Source of the DNA: Clostridioides sp. ES-S-0010-02 | GTDB taxonomy: Bacteria > Bacillota > Clostridia > Peptostreptococcales > Peptostreptococcaceae | Length of the DNA: 64,000 bases | NCBI GenBank assembly: GCA_020641055.1 | Contig: CP067345.1 | Span: 3,589,317 to 3,653,316, forward strand | Direction of reading: 5' to 3' | Shown: positions 45,538-54,630 of the stretch, piece by piece | How positions within the stretch are numbered: position 1 is the stretch's first letter | Layout: every line of letters starts with the position of its first letter | Translations under genes and position numbers: made by a program | The notes under the pieces: generated by a model | Databases searched by the model: none | What the model saw: the letters and a program-made list of their open reading frames with translations, nothing else | Told to the model about the DNA's origin: nothing

Positions 45538-46074
45538 TTATTCTTCTTTAGGAGGTGCAATTATTAATCCTATAGAGTGCATTTTGCGTCCTTCTCCTGA
45601 TGAGTTATTTCTTAAAGGTTCTAGTATATCACCAATCTTTCTAGCTGCTTCAGTTATTTCTTCTAGATTCGCATATATTGGACAGACAGAAAAAACAGAG
45701 CCATCTTTTAAAATATCTTTTTCTTCTCTTTTAGCATAATCATAAAACTCCTTCATAAATGCCATCATATATTGAGTAAACAGCTGTACATATGCTTCTG
45801 CTGAGTTTTCATTTATCATTTTTTTTGCATCATCATCAATATCTGACTTAACAGCATATACCTTTTCAACAGTTCCTCGTATTTTATTTTCTTCAACTAC
45901 CTTTAGAATATTATCCTTTAACATTTTATCAAGATAACGATAAAGTGTAGCTTGTGATATATCCTTAAACTTCTCTGCTAATTGCTTTGCTGTAGTTTGC
46001 TTATTTGAATAAATCTCAAGTAACAACTTGCATTTAACTGGATTTATGAAGCAATCCATAAGTTTATCATTCAT
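45538..46074 (-). CDS. ArsR-like winged-helix regulator
   Basis: A 178-residue protein. The N-terminal winged HTH (about 8-75) reads NPVKCKLLLEIYSNKQTTAKQLAE then ISQATLYRYLDKML, like HTH_20/ArsR-type DNA-binding domains. The C-terminal 100 residues are helical, without the metal-binding Cys pairs of classical ArsR sensors. The signal is unknown. The start is ATG with AGGAGG. It stands alone between two terminators, downstream of the rplT terminator. Confidence 0.8.
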   Translation of the reverse strand: MNDKLMDCFINPVKCKLLLEIYSNKQTTAKQLAEKFKDISQATLYRYLDKMLKDNILKVVEENKIRGTVEKVYAVKSDIDDDAKKMINENSAEAYVQLFTQYMMAFMKEFYDYAKREEKDILKDGSVFSVCPIYANLEEITEAARKIGDILEPLRNNSSGEGRKMHSIGLIIAPPKEE

Positions 46075-46180
46075 ATTATACTACCTCCTCATTATTATTA
46101 ATAAGATAATATTATTATATTGATAATATTTAATCAAGTTTATTAAAAATTTTATATAAACAAATAATATTCAAAAAATA

Positions 46181-46223
46181 AAAAAAGCCCTTGAATTATT
46201 TAAATAATTCAAGGACTTTTTTT
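46181..46223 (-). terminator. Terminator of infC-rpmI-rplT
   Basis: AAAGCCCTTGAATTATT (46184-46200) pairs with AATAATTCAAGGACTTT (46203-46219), with T-runs on both sides. It lies 15 bp after the rplT stop. Confidence 0.9.
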
Positions 46224-46237
46224 ATCATGATTTAATA

Positions 46238-46594
46238 CTAAGCTAATTTTGCTTTAGCAACTTCTGCTAATTTAGCAAATCCATCTGGATCTTGTATAGC
46301 CATTTCAGATAACATTTTTCTGTTAACTTCAATACCAGATAATTTTAATCCATTCATTAATCTTGAATAAGATATTCCATTCATTCTAGCTGCTGCATTT
46401 ATTCTTTGTATCCAAAGTTTTCTGAAGTCTCTTTTCTTTAACTTTCTTCCTATATAAGCATTTTTTAATGCCTTCATTACGAATGTATTTGCTGGTCTAT
46501 ATAATTTGCTTCTAGATCCTCTGAATCCTTTTGCAAGTTTTAATATTTTTTTATGCTTCTTACGAGCGTTCATAGCTTTTTTAACTCTTGCCAT
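46238..46594 (-). CDS. rplT: 50S ribosomal protein L20
   Basis: A 118-residue basic protein with the L20 sequence [32 protein letters not shown] in its first third, shown in part as [15 protein letters not shown]. It binds 23S rRNA early in 50S assembly and in Firmicutes also represses its own operon by binding the infC leader. The start is ATG with AAGGAGG. Last gene of infC-rpmI-rplT. Confidence 0.98.
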   Translation of the reverse strand: MARVKKAMNARKKHKKILKLAKGFRGSRSKLYRPANTFVMKALKNAYIGRKLKKRDFRKLWIQRINAAARMNGISYSRLMNGLKLSGIEVNRKMLSEMAIQDPDGFAKLAEVAKAKLA

Positions 46595-46654
46595 CGTTAT
46601 GACCTCCTTTTATATCCCTCTTCTATAGTTATTGTTTATAATCCGTATCCTATC

Positions 46655-46849
46655 CTAGTATGGTAATAATTGTGCTATTCTCTTAGCATCTCCATCACTT
46701 ACTAGAGTTGATTTTCTTAAGTTCATCTTAGTTTTTGCAGATTTTTTAGTTAATATATGTTTTTTATAAGCTTTAGCTCTCTTTAACTTTCCTGTTCCTG
46801 TTTTCTTTAATCTCTTTGCTGCACCTCTATGAGTTTTCATTTTAGGCAT
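46655..46849 (-). CDS. rpmI: 50S ribosomal protein L35
   Basis: A 64-residue basic protein beginning [20 protein letters not shown], the L35 signature, with the usual length. The start is ATG with GAGGAGG. It lies 27 bp after infC and 60 bp before rplT. Confidence 0.98.
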   Translation of the reverse strand: MPKMKTHRGAAKRLKKTGTGKLKRAKAYKKHILTKKSAKTKMNLRKSTLVSDGDAKRIAQLLPY

Positions 46850-46876
46850 GACAAATTCCTCCTCTCAGTTAATCAT

Positions 46877-47386
46877 CTATTTTTTTGGATCTATAATTAC
46901 AACCATATTATTACCCTCAAATGCAGGGGCTTTTGTTGGTTCTCCAAACTCTTTTATTATCTCTAAAAACTTTAACATAACTTCTCTACCTATATCTTTA
47001 TGTCCTAGTTCTCTACCTCTAAATCTAAGTTCAACTTTGACTTTATCCCCTTTTTTAAGGAATTTTATAGCATTATTAGCTTTCGTATTTAAATCATTTT
47101 GTTCAATACCTGGTCTAAGTCTTACTTCTTTTACAACTATAGTCTTTTGTTTTTTCTTAGCTTCTTTATCTTTTCTCGCTTGCTCATATCTAAACTTTCC
47201 ATAATCCATTATCTTACACACTGGTGGATTTGCATTTGGCGAGATTTGAACTAAATCTAAGTTTTTACTAGTAGCCATTGCTTGAGCTTCTTTAGTAGGC
47301 ATTACTCCAAGTTGTTCACCTGTAGGTGAAAGGACTCTTATTTCCTTGTCTTTTATTTGTTCATTGATTGCTAATTCTTTGCTAAT
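46877..47386 (-). CDS. infC: Translation initiation factor IF-3 (ATT start)
   Basis: A 169-residue IF-3. The first ATG in the frame is at 47302, but that would remove the conserved N-terminus. Reading upstream gives SKELAINEQIKDKEIRVL then SPTGEQLGVM, a normal IF-3 start, beginning at ATT 47386-47384 with GGAGGTG seven bases before. Rare AUU starts are a known feature of infC, used for autoregulation because IF-3 itself discriminates against them. The C-terminal domain (about 85-169) has LRPGIEQNDLNTKANNA and ELRFRGRELGH. It prevents subunit joining and proofreads initiator tRNA. Confidence 0.97.
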   Translation of the reverse strand: MSKELAINEQIKDKEIRVLSPTGEQLGVMPTKEAQAMATSKNLDLVQISPNANPPVCKIMDYGKFRYEQARKDKEAKKKQKTIVVKEVRLRPGIEQNDLNTKANNAIKFLKKGDKVKVELRFRGRELGHKDIGREVMLKFLEIIKEFGEPTKAPAFEGNNMVVIIDPKK

Positions 47387-47409
47387 TGTAGGACACCTCC
47401 AAAATTTTT

Positions 47410-47585
47410 ATAAAATATAAAATAAAAAGCGGATGACATAATCATCCGCAATATAAGTTACCAAATTTAAACAAGCTTAAATTACTATTAAGCTTTAACT
47501 TATATTTACCTTACTAACCATCGGCGTAAGGTGAGAAGCGGACTTCTTCTTTGTTTTATTCTTACCCTATCTACTATATCATTTT
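47410..47585 (-). promoter_or_regulatory. L20 leader (autoregulatory attenuator of infC-rpmI-rplT)
   Basis: The minus-strand leader contains CTCACCTTACGCCGATGG (near 47534-47517), a hallmark of Firmicute L20 leaders that mimics the 23S rRNA site. It ends with a terminator stem GCGGATGA...TCATCCGC (47449-47429) followed by T. An upstream segment (ACTTATATTGCGG) can pair alternatively. L20 binding is expected to favour termination. Confidence 0.88.
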
Positions 47586-47589
47586 ATCA

Positions 47590-48104
47590 AATTTTTTGCA
47601 ACTATTTTTTTAAGTTTAATAAATTTTTACTAAATTAACTGCTTTTTTATTTAAACCTACATATATTTATTATAAGGTACATAGTATTTGCATTTAATTA
47701 TTTCTTCCTAATACTTATTATATGCTTGTACTATTTATTTTGCTCTTATTTTTCAAAATTTAATTAAAAAAATTCAAACTTCAACTTTAAAATCTTTTAT
47801 TATCCTACTACTCTATATAGTAAATACCTAAAAACACTTCTTTAGCCAATTTTATACTGAATACTTTACTTTACATCCTTTAATATCTATATTATGGTTT
47901 TTTCATCATTTCAATTTTATCTTGATTTGTCGTATTTTTTTAGTATATAAAGTTAATTTGCACATATTTATAAATGACTTTTTTCAGTTAAATTTATGAA
48001 TTTATTTTTATTTAGATTGCATGTATATTTTTTCCATAAAAAATAAATAATAAAAAATAGTAAATATGGAAAATATAAAATTGATTAACAATAATTAATT
48101 ACCT
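47590..48104. other. Non-coding AT-rich gap between the infC operon and the FtsH-like gene
   Basis: About 515 bp of extreme AT content between divergent transcripts. No supported gene on either strand. It must hold the infC operon promoter (right of 47585) and that of the FtsH-like gene; I cannot single out the boxes confidently. Confidence 0.4.
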
Positions 48105-48115
48105 GAGGTGTGAAT

Positions 48116-49519
48116 ATGAAAATGCTAAACAACTTTTTTAAAAAAATTAACAATCCAGTTCCTGTCTTTGCACAGACAAAAATGGAAAGAGAAAATCAAA
48201 CAGATGATTCACTTTCTACAAAACCAAAAACTACATTTAGAGATGTAGCTGGATTAGACGAAGTAAAAGAAGAACTATTTGAAATAGTTGATTTTATGAA
48301 GTCTCCACAAAAGTATCAAAAAATGGGTGCAAAAATACCTAAAGGGGTATTATTTTATGGTCCTCCAGGAACAGGAAAAACATTACTTGCATCTGCTGTA
48401 GCTGGTGAAACAAACTCATCATTTTTCAATGTTACAGGTTCTGAGTTCGTTGAAAAATACGTAGGTGTAGGAGCAAAAAGGGTAAGAACTCTATTTGAAA
48501 AAGCTAGAAAAGAAGCTCCAAGTATAATATTTATAGACGAAATAGATGCTGTAGGAGCAAAAAGACATCTTGAAAGTAACAATGAGAAAGACCAAACGTT
48601 AAACCAACTTTTAGTTGAAATGGATGGATTTAATAAAGACTCCAATGTATTAATAATAGGTGCTACCAATAGACTTGACTTATTAGATGAAGCTTTACTT
48701 AGACCAGGAAGATTTGACAGACACATTCATATAGGTGCACCAAATTATCACACTAGATTTGAAATTCTAAAGGTACATACAGATGACAAGCCTATAGACA
48801 AATCTGTAAATCTAGAACTTTTAGCTAAAAAAACTCACGGTTTCAACGGAGCCCATCTTTCAAATATAGCAAATGAAGCAGCTATATTTGCAGTTAGAGA
48901 TGACAGTGAATATATTACAGCAGAACACTTCGACAAAGCACTTGAAAGAGTTATTGCAGGATTAGAATCTAAAAACTCTTCATTAGTTGAAAAAGAGAAA
49001 AAGATAGTAGCTTATCATGAGGCTGGACATGCTCTTGTAAGTGATATCGTTGGAATTTGTCCTATACAAAAAATATCTATAGTACCTAGAGGACAAGCAT
49101 TAGGTTATGTTCTTCAATTACCTGATGAAGATAGATATATTTATACTAGAGATGAACTGATTGGAAAAATAAAAATATTACTTGCTGGAAAAGCATCAGA
49201 AGAATTAATATTCAATCATAAATCTACGGGAGCAAAGGATGACTTAAAGAAAGTTACTGAGATAGCTAACCAAATGGTTTGTGAGTATGGTATGAGTAAC
49301 TTAGGATTTATGACTATTGATGGAAATGATAAGACTTTCTTATGTGATAAAATTCAAAAAGAAGCTAATCGTATAGTTGAAAGTTGTTATAAGGAAACTT
49401 TAGAGATGTTAAAGGATAATCTTGAAGATTTACATTCTGTTTCTAAATTCCTATTTGAAAAAGAAACTATGACTCATGAAGAATTAAAAGATTTAATAGG
49501 AAAAGAAGCTGTAAATTAA
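48116..49519 (+). CDS. FtsH-like AAA metalloprotease without membrane segments
   Basis: A 467-residue protein aligned with the cytosolic part of FtsH. AAA module: Walker A GPPGTGKT near residue 82, Walker B IIFIDEID near 138, SRH with RPGRFDRHIHIG near 200. Zinc protease: HEAGH at 301-305, with a third acidic ligand in GAKDDLKKVTEIA near 378. FtsH normally has two N-terminal membrane helices and about 600-650 residues; here the first 40 residues are hydrophilic (QTKMERENQTDDSL), so the protein should be soluble. All catalytic residues are present. The start is ATG 48116 with GAGGTG; the frame also extends to GTG 48110. Monocistronic. Confidence 0.9.
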   Translation: MKMLNNFFKKINNPVPVFAQTKMERENQTDDSLSTKPKTTFRDVAGLDEVKEELFEIVDFMKSPQKYQKMGAKIPKGVLFYGPPGTGKTLLASAVAGETNSSFFNVTGSEFVEKYVGVGAKRVRTLFEKARKEAPSIIFIDEIDAVGAKRHLESNNEKDQTLNQLLVEMDGFNKDSNVLIIGATNRLDLLDEALLRPGRFDRHIHIGAPNYHTRFEILKVHTDDKPIDKSVNLELLAKKTHGFNGAHLSNIANEAAIFAVRDDSEYITAEHFDKALERVIAGLESKNSSLVEKEKKIVAYHEAGHALVSDIVGICPIQKISIVPRGQALGYVLQLPDEDRYIYTRDELIGKIKILLAGKASEELIFNHKSTGAKDDLKKVTEIANQMVCEYGMSNLGFMTIDGNDKTFLCDKIQKEANRIVESCYKETLEMLKDNLEDLHSVSKFLFEKETMTHEELKDLIGKEAVN

Positions 49520-49622
49520 TTTGATAGTATTTTAAATAATTCTTACATTAAAATTAATAATTAATCTTAAAAAGAATTTCAATATTTAAAATGTACCAAA
49601 ATACTTTAAGATGATATGTCTT

Positions 49623-49680
49623 GAGGCTGTAGATAGATTTGTGTAAAAACAAATTTACCTACAGCCTCTTCATTAATTTT
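49623..49680 (+). terminator. Terminator of the FtsH-like gene
   Basis: GAGGCTGTAG (49623-49632) pairs with CTACAGCCTC (49659-49668), with an inner AGATTTGT/ACAAATTT stem, followed by TTCATTAATTTT. Confidence 0.8.
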
Positions 49681-49827
49681 ATAGCCTCTGACTACTCTAT
49701 CCTTTCTTCAAAATCCTATATTTGTGATTTGTCTTTATCAGTTACATCTATAGCAATTAGATTTTTGTATATTAAAACTACACAACTTTATCCTTATGTA
49801 AATATGATAATCTCTTAATGTAAACAT

Positions 49828-49879
49828 GACAATCTCTTATCTGATTTTAAGAATCATTTAGAGATTGTCTCTTTTTATT
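49828..49879 (+). terminator. Second plus-strand terminator upstream of the M13-CWB2 gene
   Basis: GACAATCTCT (49828-49837) pairs with AGAGATTGTC (49860-49869), with an inner TGATT...AATCA stem and then TCTTTTTATTT. It lies 165 bp before the cell-wall protein gene, and the interval from the previous terminator contains no gene, so it may end a short RNA or attenuate the next gene. Confidence 0.75.
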
Positions 49880-50043
49880 TATATGCTTAATAATAAATGC
49901 TATCTTCCTGTAAACATAAGATTAACATTACTATGATATTGTTTTGTATATAAATACCAATAGACTAATATATAAGACACTAATAAAAAGTAAATTTTAA
50001 ATGTTAAACACATAAATAATACATATAAAAAGGGGAAAATATC

Positions 50044-53000
50044 ATGAATAAAAAATTAAATGCAAAAATTATATCTACAGGAATGGTTATGACTACACTA
50101 GTTACAGGAGTTGCTCAGGCACAAGAAACTGCTCAAGGTAATACTAATATAGAAAAGTCAGAAAAAACAACACAATCTAAAAGTAGAAAAGAAATTAAAA
50201 CTAGTAGTACTACATATAGTCAACTAGCTGATTTTCTTTTACAATCAGCTAAATCATATAATTCTAATATAGATAAAAAGAAAATCCTGTCTGGATACGA
50301 AAAGAAAGAAAATCAAAAAGTTAATAGACTAGATGGTCTTATCATGATAAGTAGAGCTTTTGGAACTTTATCAGCTCCAAAAGGTCAAAATGAAAGAGTG
50401 GCAGATAAAAATGTAAGTTTTACAGATATCCCTGTTTCTGCTAAGTCTCATATAGATAACTTAATAAAGGGTGGAGTTATGGTTAACACTAAAGACAAAA
50501 AACTTCATGGTAGTGATGTTATTACTGTAGGAGAAGTTGATACTATGGTTAGACGTATCTGGGCATTTAAAGGTAGCAATCCAAAAGATGATTTTTATAA
50601 TTTTGTAAATAAAAAGTCTTTGGAAGAATCAAAGCTTCCAAGTGACGAAGCAGTATCTGGTGGTTATGTTGATATTGAAAATGAGAACACAAAAAAAATT
50701 AATTCTATTATTAAAAAGATAGTAGAAGGGAATCATAAAAAAGGTAGTGAAGAGCAAAAGATTAAAGATTTCTATCTTAATATACTAGACATGAAAAGCA
50801 GAAATGAACTTGGAAATAAACCAATAAAAAAATATCTTGATGCTATAGATAAAGCAAAGAATGTAAAAGAACTTAGCGATATTCAAAAAAAATCACTTGA
50901 AGAAATAGGAACTGGTGGTTTGATTACTCTTTCTTTAATGCAAGACAATGTAGGTGAAGCAAAATATGCTTTATATATAGGAACAATAGCTGATACACAT
51001 TTATTTAGCTCCTATTCAAATGATGAAGTAATAGAAAATAGTAAAACATTTTTTAAAAAACTGTTAATTTTAAGTGGAGAAAGTGAAGCACAAGCTAGTA
51101 AGCATGTTGATGAGTATATAAACTTTGTAAAAAAAGTATCTGGAGGTGAAGAAAATATTGATAAGAGGATGACTTTAAAAGAGATGGAAGAAAAAATTCC
51201 AAACTTAGAGTTGTCTAAAATGCTTACTGCTGCTGGATATACTAATCTTCCTAAAGAAATCAAGCTAATGAATCCAAAAGATTTAGAACTATTTAATAAG
51301 GCATATACTAATAATAATTTAGAAGTTTTAAAAACACTTTTTAAAATAAAACTTTCTGAAGAAAATGCGCAATTTTTAGACCAAAAATATCTAAATGTTT
51401 GGGCTGAAAATTTTAATCCTGGTGCAGATGCTTCACAAAGTAAAATAACTGAAAAAGATGCATCAGTATTAACATCAGAAAGGTTCAATTCATATCTTGG
51501 AAAATTATTTGTAGAGAAATATTTTCCTGAAAAATCAAAGAAAGATATTGAAGATATGATTAAATCTTTTGTAGAATTATATAAAGAAAGAATTAAAAAA
51601 CTTGACTGGATGAGTGAATCTACCAAAAAAGAAGCTATAAAAAAACTTGATAAAATGACATTTGTAGTTGGCTATCCTGATAAATGGGAATCTGATACAG
51701 AAAATGTAGACATTAAAGGTAAAGAAAATGGTGGAAATTATTTTGATAATATAACTGCTTTTAAACTTGCACGTCTAAAAAAGGATGCTGAAGATACAGG
51801 TAAGGTAGTACCAAAAGATAGATTTAATTTAGCAACATTTACTGTAAATGCAGTGTATGGAATGTATGATAATGCAATGACTTTCCCAGCAGGTATTTTA
51901 CAAGCACCTTTATATGACCCAAATGCATCAAGAGAAGAAAATCTAGGTGCAATAGGTGCAATAATAGGTCATGAAATTTCTCATGCATTTGACAACAGTG
52001 GAGCCAAATATGATTCAAGTGGGAAAGAACATGATTGGTGGACTAAGGATGATTACAGAGAATTTCAAGAACGTTGTAATGATGTAGTTAATTTCTATGA
52101 TGGATGGGAAATAGCTCCAGGTGTAAAAGCAAATGGTAAGATAAGTTTAGGTGAAAATATTGCAGATATAGGTGGTGTAGGAGCAGCCTTGGGAATTTTA
52201 TCAAAGATGGAAAATCCAAATTATGATAAGTTCTTCAAGAGTTATGCAAAGTCATATATTAGATTATACACAAGAGAATATGCAAAGAACTCTACAGGAG
52301 ATGAGCATAGTCCAAATACTTTAAGAGTAAATCGTGTCTTATCAAATTTCGAAGAATTCTATAAAACGTATAATATAACAAAGAATGATGGTATGTATGT
52401 AGCTCCTGAGGATAGAGTAAATTTATGGGATAATCTAGACACTAATGTAAAATCTAAAAAAATGACTGGAGATGACAGATTCGAAACAGCAGTAAAAGTA
52501 TCTAAAGAAGGCTGGAAAACTTCAAATACTGTAATACTTGTAAACGGTACTGATAAGCACTTAGTAGATGGATTATCGTCTACTCCACTTGCAAATACAA
52601 AAAATGCACCAATGTTACTTTCTAATGGAAATAATGTAGATAAATCAACAATGGATGAAATTAAAAGATTAAAAGCATCTAATGTAATAGTTGTAGGTGG
52701 TGAAGCTTCAATATCCAATTCAGTTGTTAACCAACTAAAAGGTGTTAATAAATCTATGAATGTAAAAAGAATAGGTGGGAAATCAAGATATGAAACGTCT
52801 TTAAATATAGCTAAAGAAATGTCTGGTAATAACAATATTGATACAATATATGTAAGTGCTGGAGATGGAGAAGCTGATGCACTCTCTATTTCATCAGTAG
52901 CAGGAAAAAATAACTCTCCTATAATACTTACACAAAAAGATGGTTTAGATAAAGATACATATGATTATATTAAATCTAAAAAAATAAAAACTTCTTACTT

Positions 53001-53370
53001 TATAGGTGGGGAAACTAAAATCTCTCAAAAAGCTATTGAACAAATTAATAATGTAACTTCAAATGATGTATCAAAAAATAGAATTGCTGGAAATGACAGA
53101 CAAGAAACTAATGCTCGTGTTATTGAACATTTCTATAAAGATAATAGCATAAATGGGGTGATATTAGCTAAGGAAAATAATCTGATTGATGCTTTATCAG
53201 TAGGTCCATTTGCCTCAAAGGAAAATATGCCAGTTGTAATAGCCACAAGTAGTTTAAATAAAGAGCAAGAAAATATATTAGATAAAAAAAACTCAGAAAA
53301 AGTATATCAAGTAGGTGGTGGCATAAAATTATCTGTACTTAATAAATTGAGACTTTTATTAAACAAATAA
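50044..53370 (+). CDS. Cell-wall-anchored M13 metallopeptidase with three CWB2 repeats
   Basis: A 1108-residue secreted protein. Signal peptide ends at about residue 26 (GVAQAQ). An SLH-like segment (about 55-180) is followed by neprilysin-type M13 domains: N-terminal part about 180-580, catalytic part about 595-800. Zinc motif HEISH (643-647), third ligand Glu704 in GENIADIGG, and NAVYGMYDN upstream as in active M13 enzymes. Residues about 805-1108 hold three CWB2 modules (GDDRFETAVKVSKEGW, GKSRYETSLNIAKEM, GNDRQETNARVIEHF), which anchor C. difficile surface proteins to the PS II polymer. Expected extracellular peptidase; substrate unknown. The start is ATG with AAGGGG. Monocistronic, strong terminator after it. 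Confidence 0.93.
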   Translation: MNKKLNAKIISTGMVMTTLVTGVAQAQETAQGNTNIEKSEKTTQSKSRKEIKTSSTTYSQLADFLLQSAKSYNSNIDKKKILSGYEKKENQKVNRLDGLIMISRAFGTLSAPKGQNERVADKNVSFTDIPVSAKSHIDNLIKGGVMVNTKDKKLHGSDVITVGEVDTMVRRIWAFKGSNPKDDFYNFVNKKSLEESKLPSDEAVSGGYVDIENENTKKINSIIKKIVEGNHKKGSEEQKIKDFYLNILDMKSRNELGNKPIKKYLDAIDKAKNVKELSDIQKKSLEEIGTGGLITLSLMQDNVGEAKYALYIGTIADTHLFSSYSNDEVIENSKTFFKKLLILSGESEAQASKHVDEYINFVKKVSGGEENIDKRMTLKEMEEKIPNLELSKMLTAAGYTNLPKEIKLMNPKDLELFNKAYTNNNLEVLKTLFKIKLSEENAQFLDQKYLNVWAENFNPGADASQSKITEKDASVLTSERFNSYLGKLFVEKYFPEKSKKDIEDMIKSFVELYKERIKKLDWMSESTKKEAIKKLDKMTFVVGYPDKWESDTENVDIKGKENGGNYFDNITAFKLARLKKDAEDTGKVVPKDRFNLATFTVNAVYGMYDNAMTFPAGILQAPLYDPNASREENLGAIGAIIGHEISHAFDNSGAKYDSSGKEHDWWTKDDYREFQERCNDVVNFYDGWEIAPGVKANGKISLGENIADIGGVGAALGILSKMENPNYDKFFKSYAKSYIRLYTREYAKNSTGDEHSPNTLRVNRVLSNFEEFYKTYNITKNDGMYVAPEDRVNLWDNLDTNVKSKKMTGDDRFETAVKVSKEGWKTSNTVILVNGTDKHLVDGLSSTPLANTKNAPMLLSNGNNVDKSTMDEIKRLKASNVIVVGGEASISNSVVNQLKGVNKSMNVKRIGGKSRYETSLNIAKEMSGNNNIDTIYVSAGDGEADALSISSVAGKNNSPIILTQKDGLDKDTYDYIKSKKIKTSYFIGGETKISQKAIEQINNVTSNDVSKNRIAGNDRQETNARVIEHFYKDNSINGVILAKENNLIDALSVGPFASKENMPVVIATSSLNKEQENILDKKNSEKVYQVGGGIKLSVLNKLRLLLNK

Positions 53371-53425
53371 TATAAATAAAAAAATATACTATAAATATAG
53401 GTTTACTAAATTAATCACAAGTATT

Positions 53426-53469
53426 CAAGAAAGTATTCTTCATTTTGAATTTGAAGAATACTTTTCTTG
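53426..53469. terminator. Bidirectional terminator between the M13-CWB2 and LacI genes
   Basis: CAAGAAAGTATTCTTCA (53426-53442) pairs with TGAAGAATACTTTTCTTG (53452-53469). It serves two convergent transcripts. Confidence 0.85.
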
Positions 53470-53510
53470 TTTATACAGTATTATTAGTATATTTTTAATA
53501 TAATTTTATC

Positions 53511-54533
53511 CTAAATGGTAGAATCTCTTTTAATTAATTCAGGCTTAAGCATTTCAACTACTGGCTCACAATCATCTTCTTCTAATAAGATTTTAAGTAT
53601 ATTAATCGTTTTTCCAATTAATAAGTCTAATGGTTGTCTAATCGTTGTTAAACTATAACTTTTCCATGAAGCCATCTGAATATCATCATATCCCATTACT
53701 GATAAATCCTCTGGTATCTTCAATTTATACTCAAATCTTGCGGCATCCATTACACCCATAGCTATCAAATCACTTGTACAAAAAATTGCTGTTGGAGGAT
53801 TTGATAATGCTAACATTCTCTTTCCAGCTTCATATCCAGAATCATAATCATAATTTGCAGATTCTTCTTTAAGGTTGTGAATTCCGTTTTGTCTTAATTT
53901 AGAATAAAATCCAATTTTCTTTTCCATTTCCTCACTTGTTTCTCTTGTAAATTGAATGTATCCTATATTTTTATGTCCCCTATCAATTAGGTATTCAGCA
54001 GCCATTCCTCCACCTTCAATTGGGTCTACATAAACTGTACTTATTTTTATACCTGGTATAAAACGATTAAAAAGAATCACAGGAATATTATTTTCTTCAC
54101 ATGTCTCAGCCATTACCTTATTCATAGCTGAAGCTGTAATAATCACAGCTTCCACTTGAAACTGAATTACTCTTGAAATTATATTATCTATTCTTTCTTG
54201 TCTAGGAACCTTAAAAACAAGACACTGTTTACCTATTTCTTGAATCTTTTCCACGAATAAGTTAATAATTCTGTTGTAAAACGGACCTAGATTATCACCA
54301 ACTATCAATCCTATAACATTTGTTTTGCCACTAATCATTCCTCTTGCAACTAAATTAGGAACATATCCAATTTCATCTGCTACACGGAAAATTTTTTCTC
54401 TTACTTCAGGTTTTACACCTTTTCCATTTGCACTACCAAATGCCCTTGAAACTGATGACTGCGATACTCCTGCTAATTTTGCAACATCTTTTGAAGTAGC
54501 CGATTTATTATAATGAACTTTCTTTTGATTCAT
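53511..54533 (-). CDS. LacI-family transcriptional regulator
   Basis: A 340-residue repressor. The LacI HTH and hinge (about 10-65) read TSKDVAKLAGVSQSSVSRAFG, shown here as KDVAKLAGVSQSSVSRAF, followed by a periplasmic-binding-type effector domain (about 75-335, with PTAIFCTSDLIAMGVMDA). It is the last gene of the operon with the SSS and MFS carriers and the two SnoaL-fold proteins, so it most likely controls that operon through the TGMATACRTWTKCW-type sites at 60142, 60091 and 58999 (inference). The start is ATG with AAGGAG. Confidence 0.92.
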   Translation of the reverse strand: MNQKKVHYNKSATSKDVAKLAGVSQSSVSRAFGSANGKGVKPEVREKIFRVADEIGYVPNLVARGMISGKTNVIGLIVGDNLGPFYNRIINLFVEKIQEIGKQCLVFKVPRQERIDNIISRVIQFQVEAVIITASAMNKVMAETCEENNIPVILFNRFIPGIKISTVYVDPIEGGGMAAEYLIDRGHKNIGYIQFTRETSEEMEKKIGFYSKLRQNGIHNLKEESANYDYDSGYEAGKRMLALSNPPTAIFCTSDLIAMGVMDAARFEYKLKIPEDLSVMGYDDIQMASWKSYSLTTIRQPLDLLIGKTINILKILLEEDDCEPVVEMLKPELIKRDSTI

Positions 54534-54547
54534 TTAGTATTTCTCCT

Positions 54548-54630
54548 TAAACATCTTGTATTTCTTTTTAAACATCTTGCATTTCTTTTTAACGCCCTTT
54601 ACTTCTTATTAAACATCTTGCATTTCTCAT
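54548..54630. repeat. Four tandem copies of a 21-bp element before the LacI gene
   Basis: TAAACATCTTGYATTTCTYWT is repeated at 54548, 54569 and 54610, with a diverged 20-bp copy at 54590. The last copy touches the symporter stop codon. On the coding (minus) strand two of the copies read ATG CAA GAT GTT TAA, a four-residue mini-frame. The array fills nearly the whole gap between the symporter and the lacI-type gene. Confidence 0.85.

Noticed and set aside
47302-47304. ATG at 47302 as the start of infC
   Set aside because: It would remove conserved IF-3 N-terminal residues and has no ribosome binding site; the ATT at 47386 with GGAGGTG restores the normal protein.
51012-51626. 204-codon minus-strand frame within the M13-CWB2 gene
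   Set aside because: Antisense to a well-supported coding region, with Ser/Phe/Ile composition typical of a shadow and no ribosome binding site.
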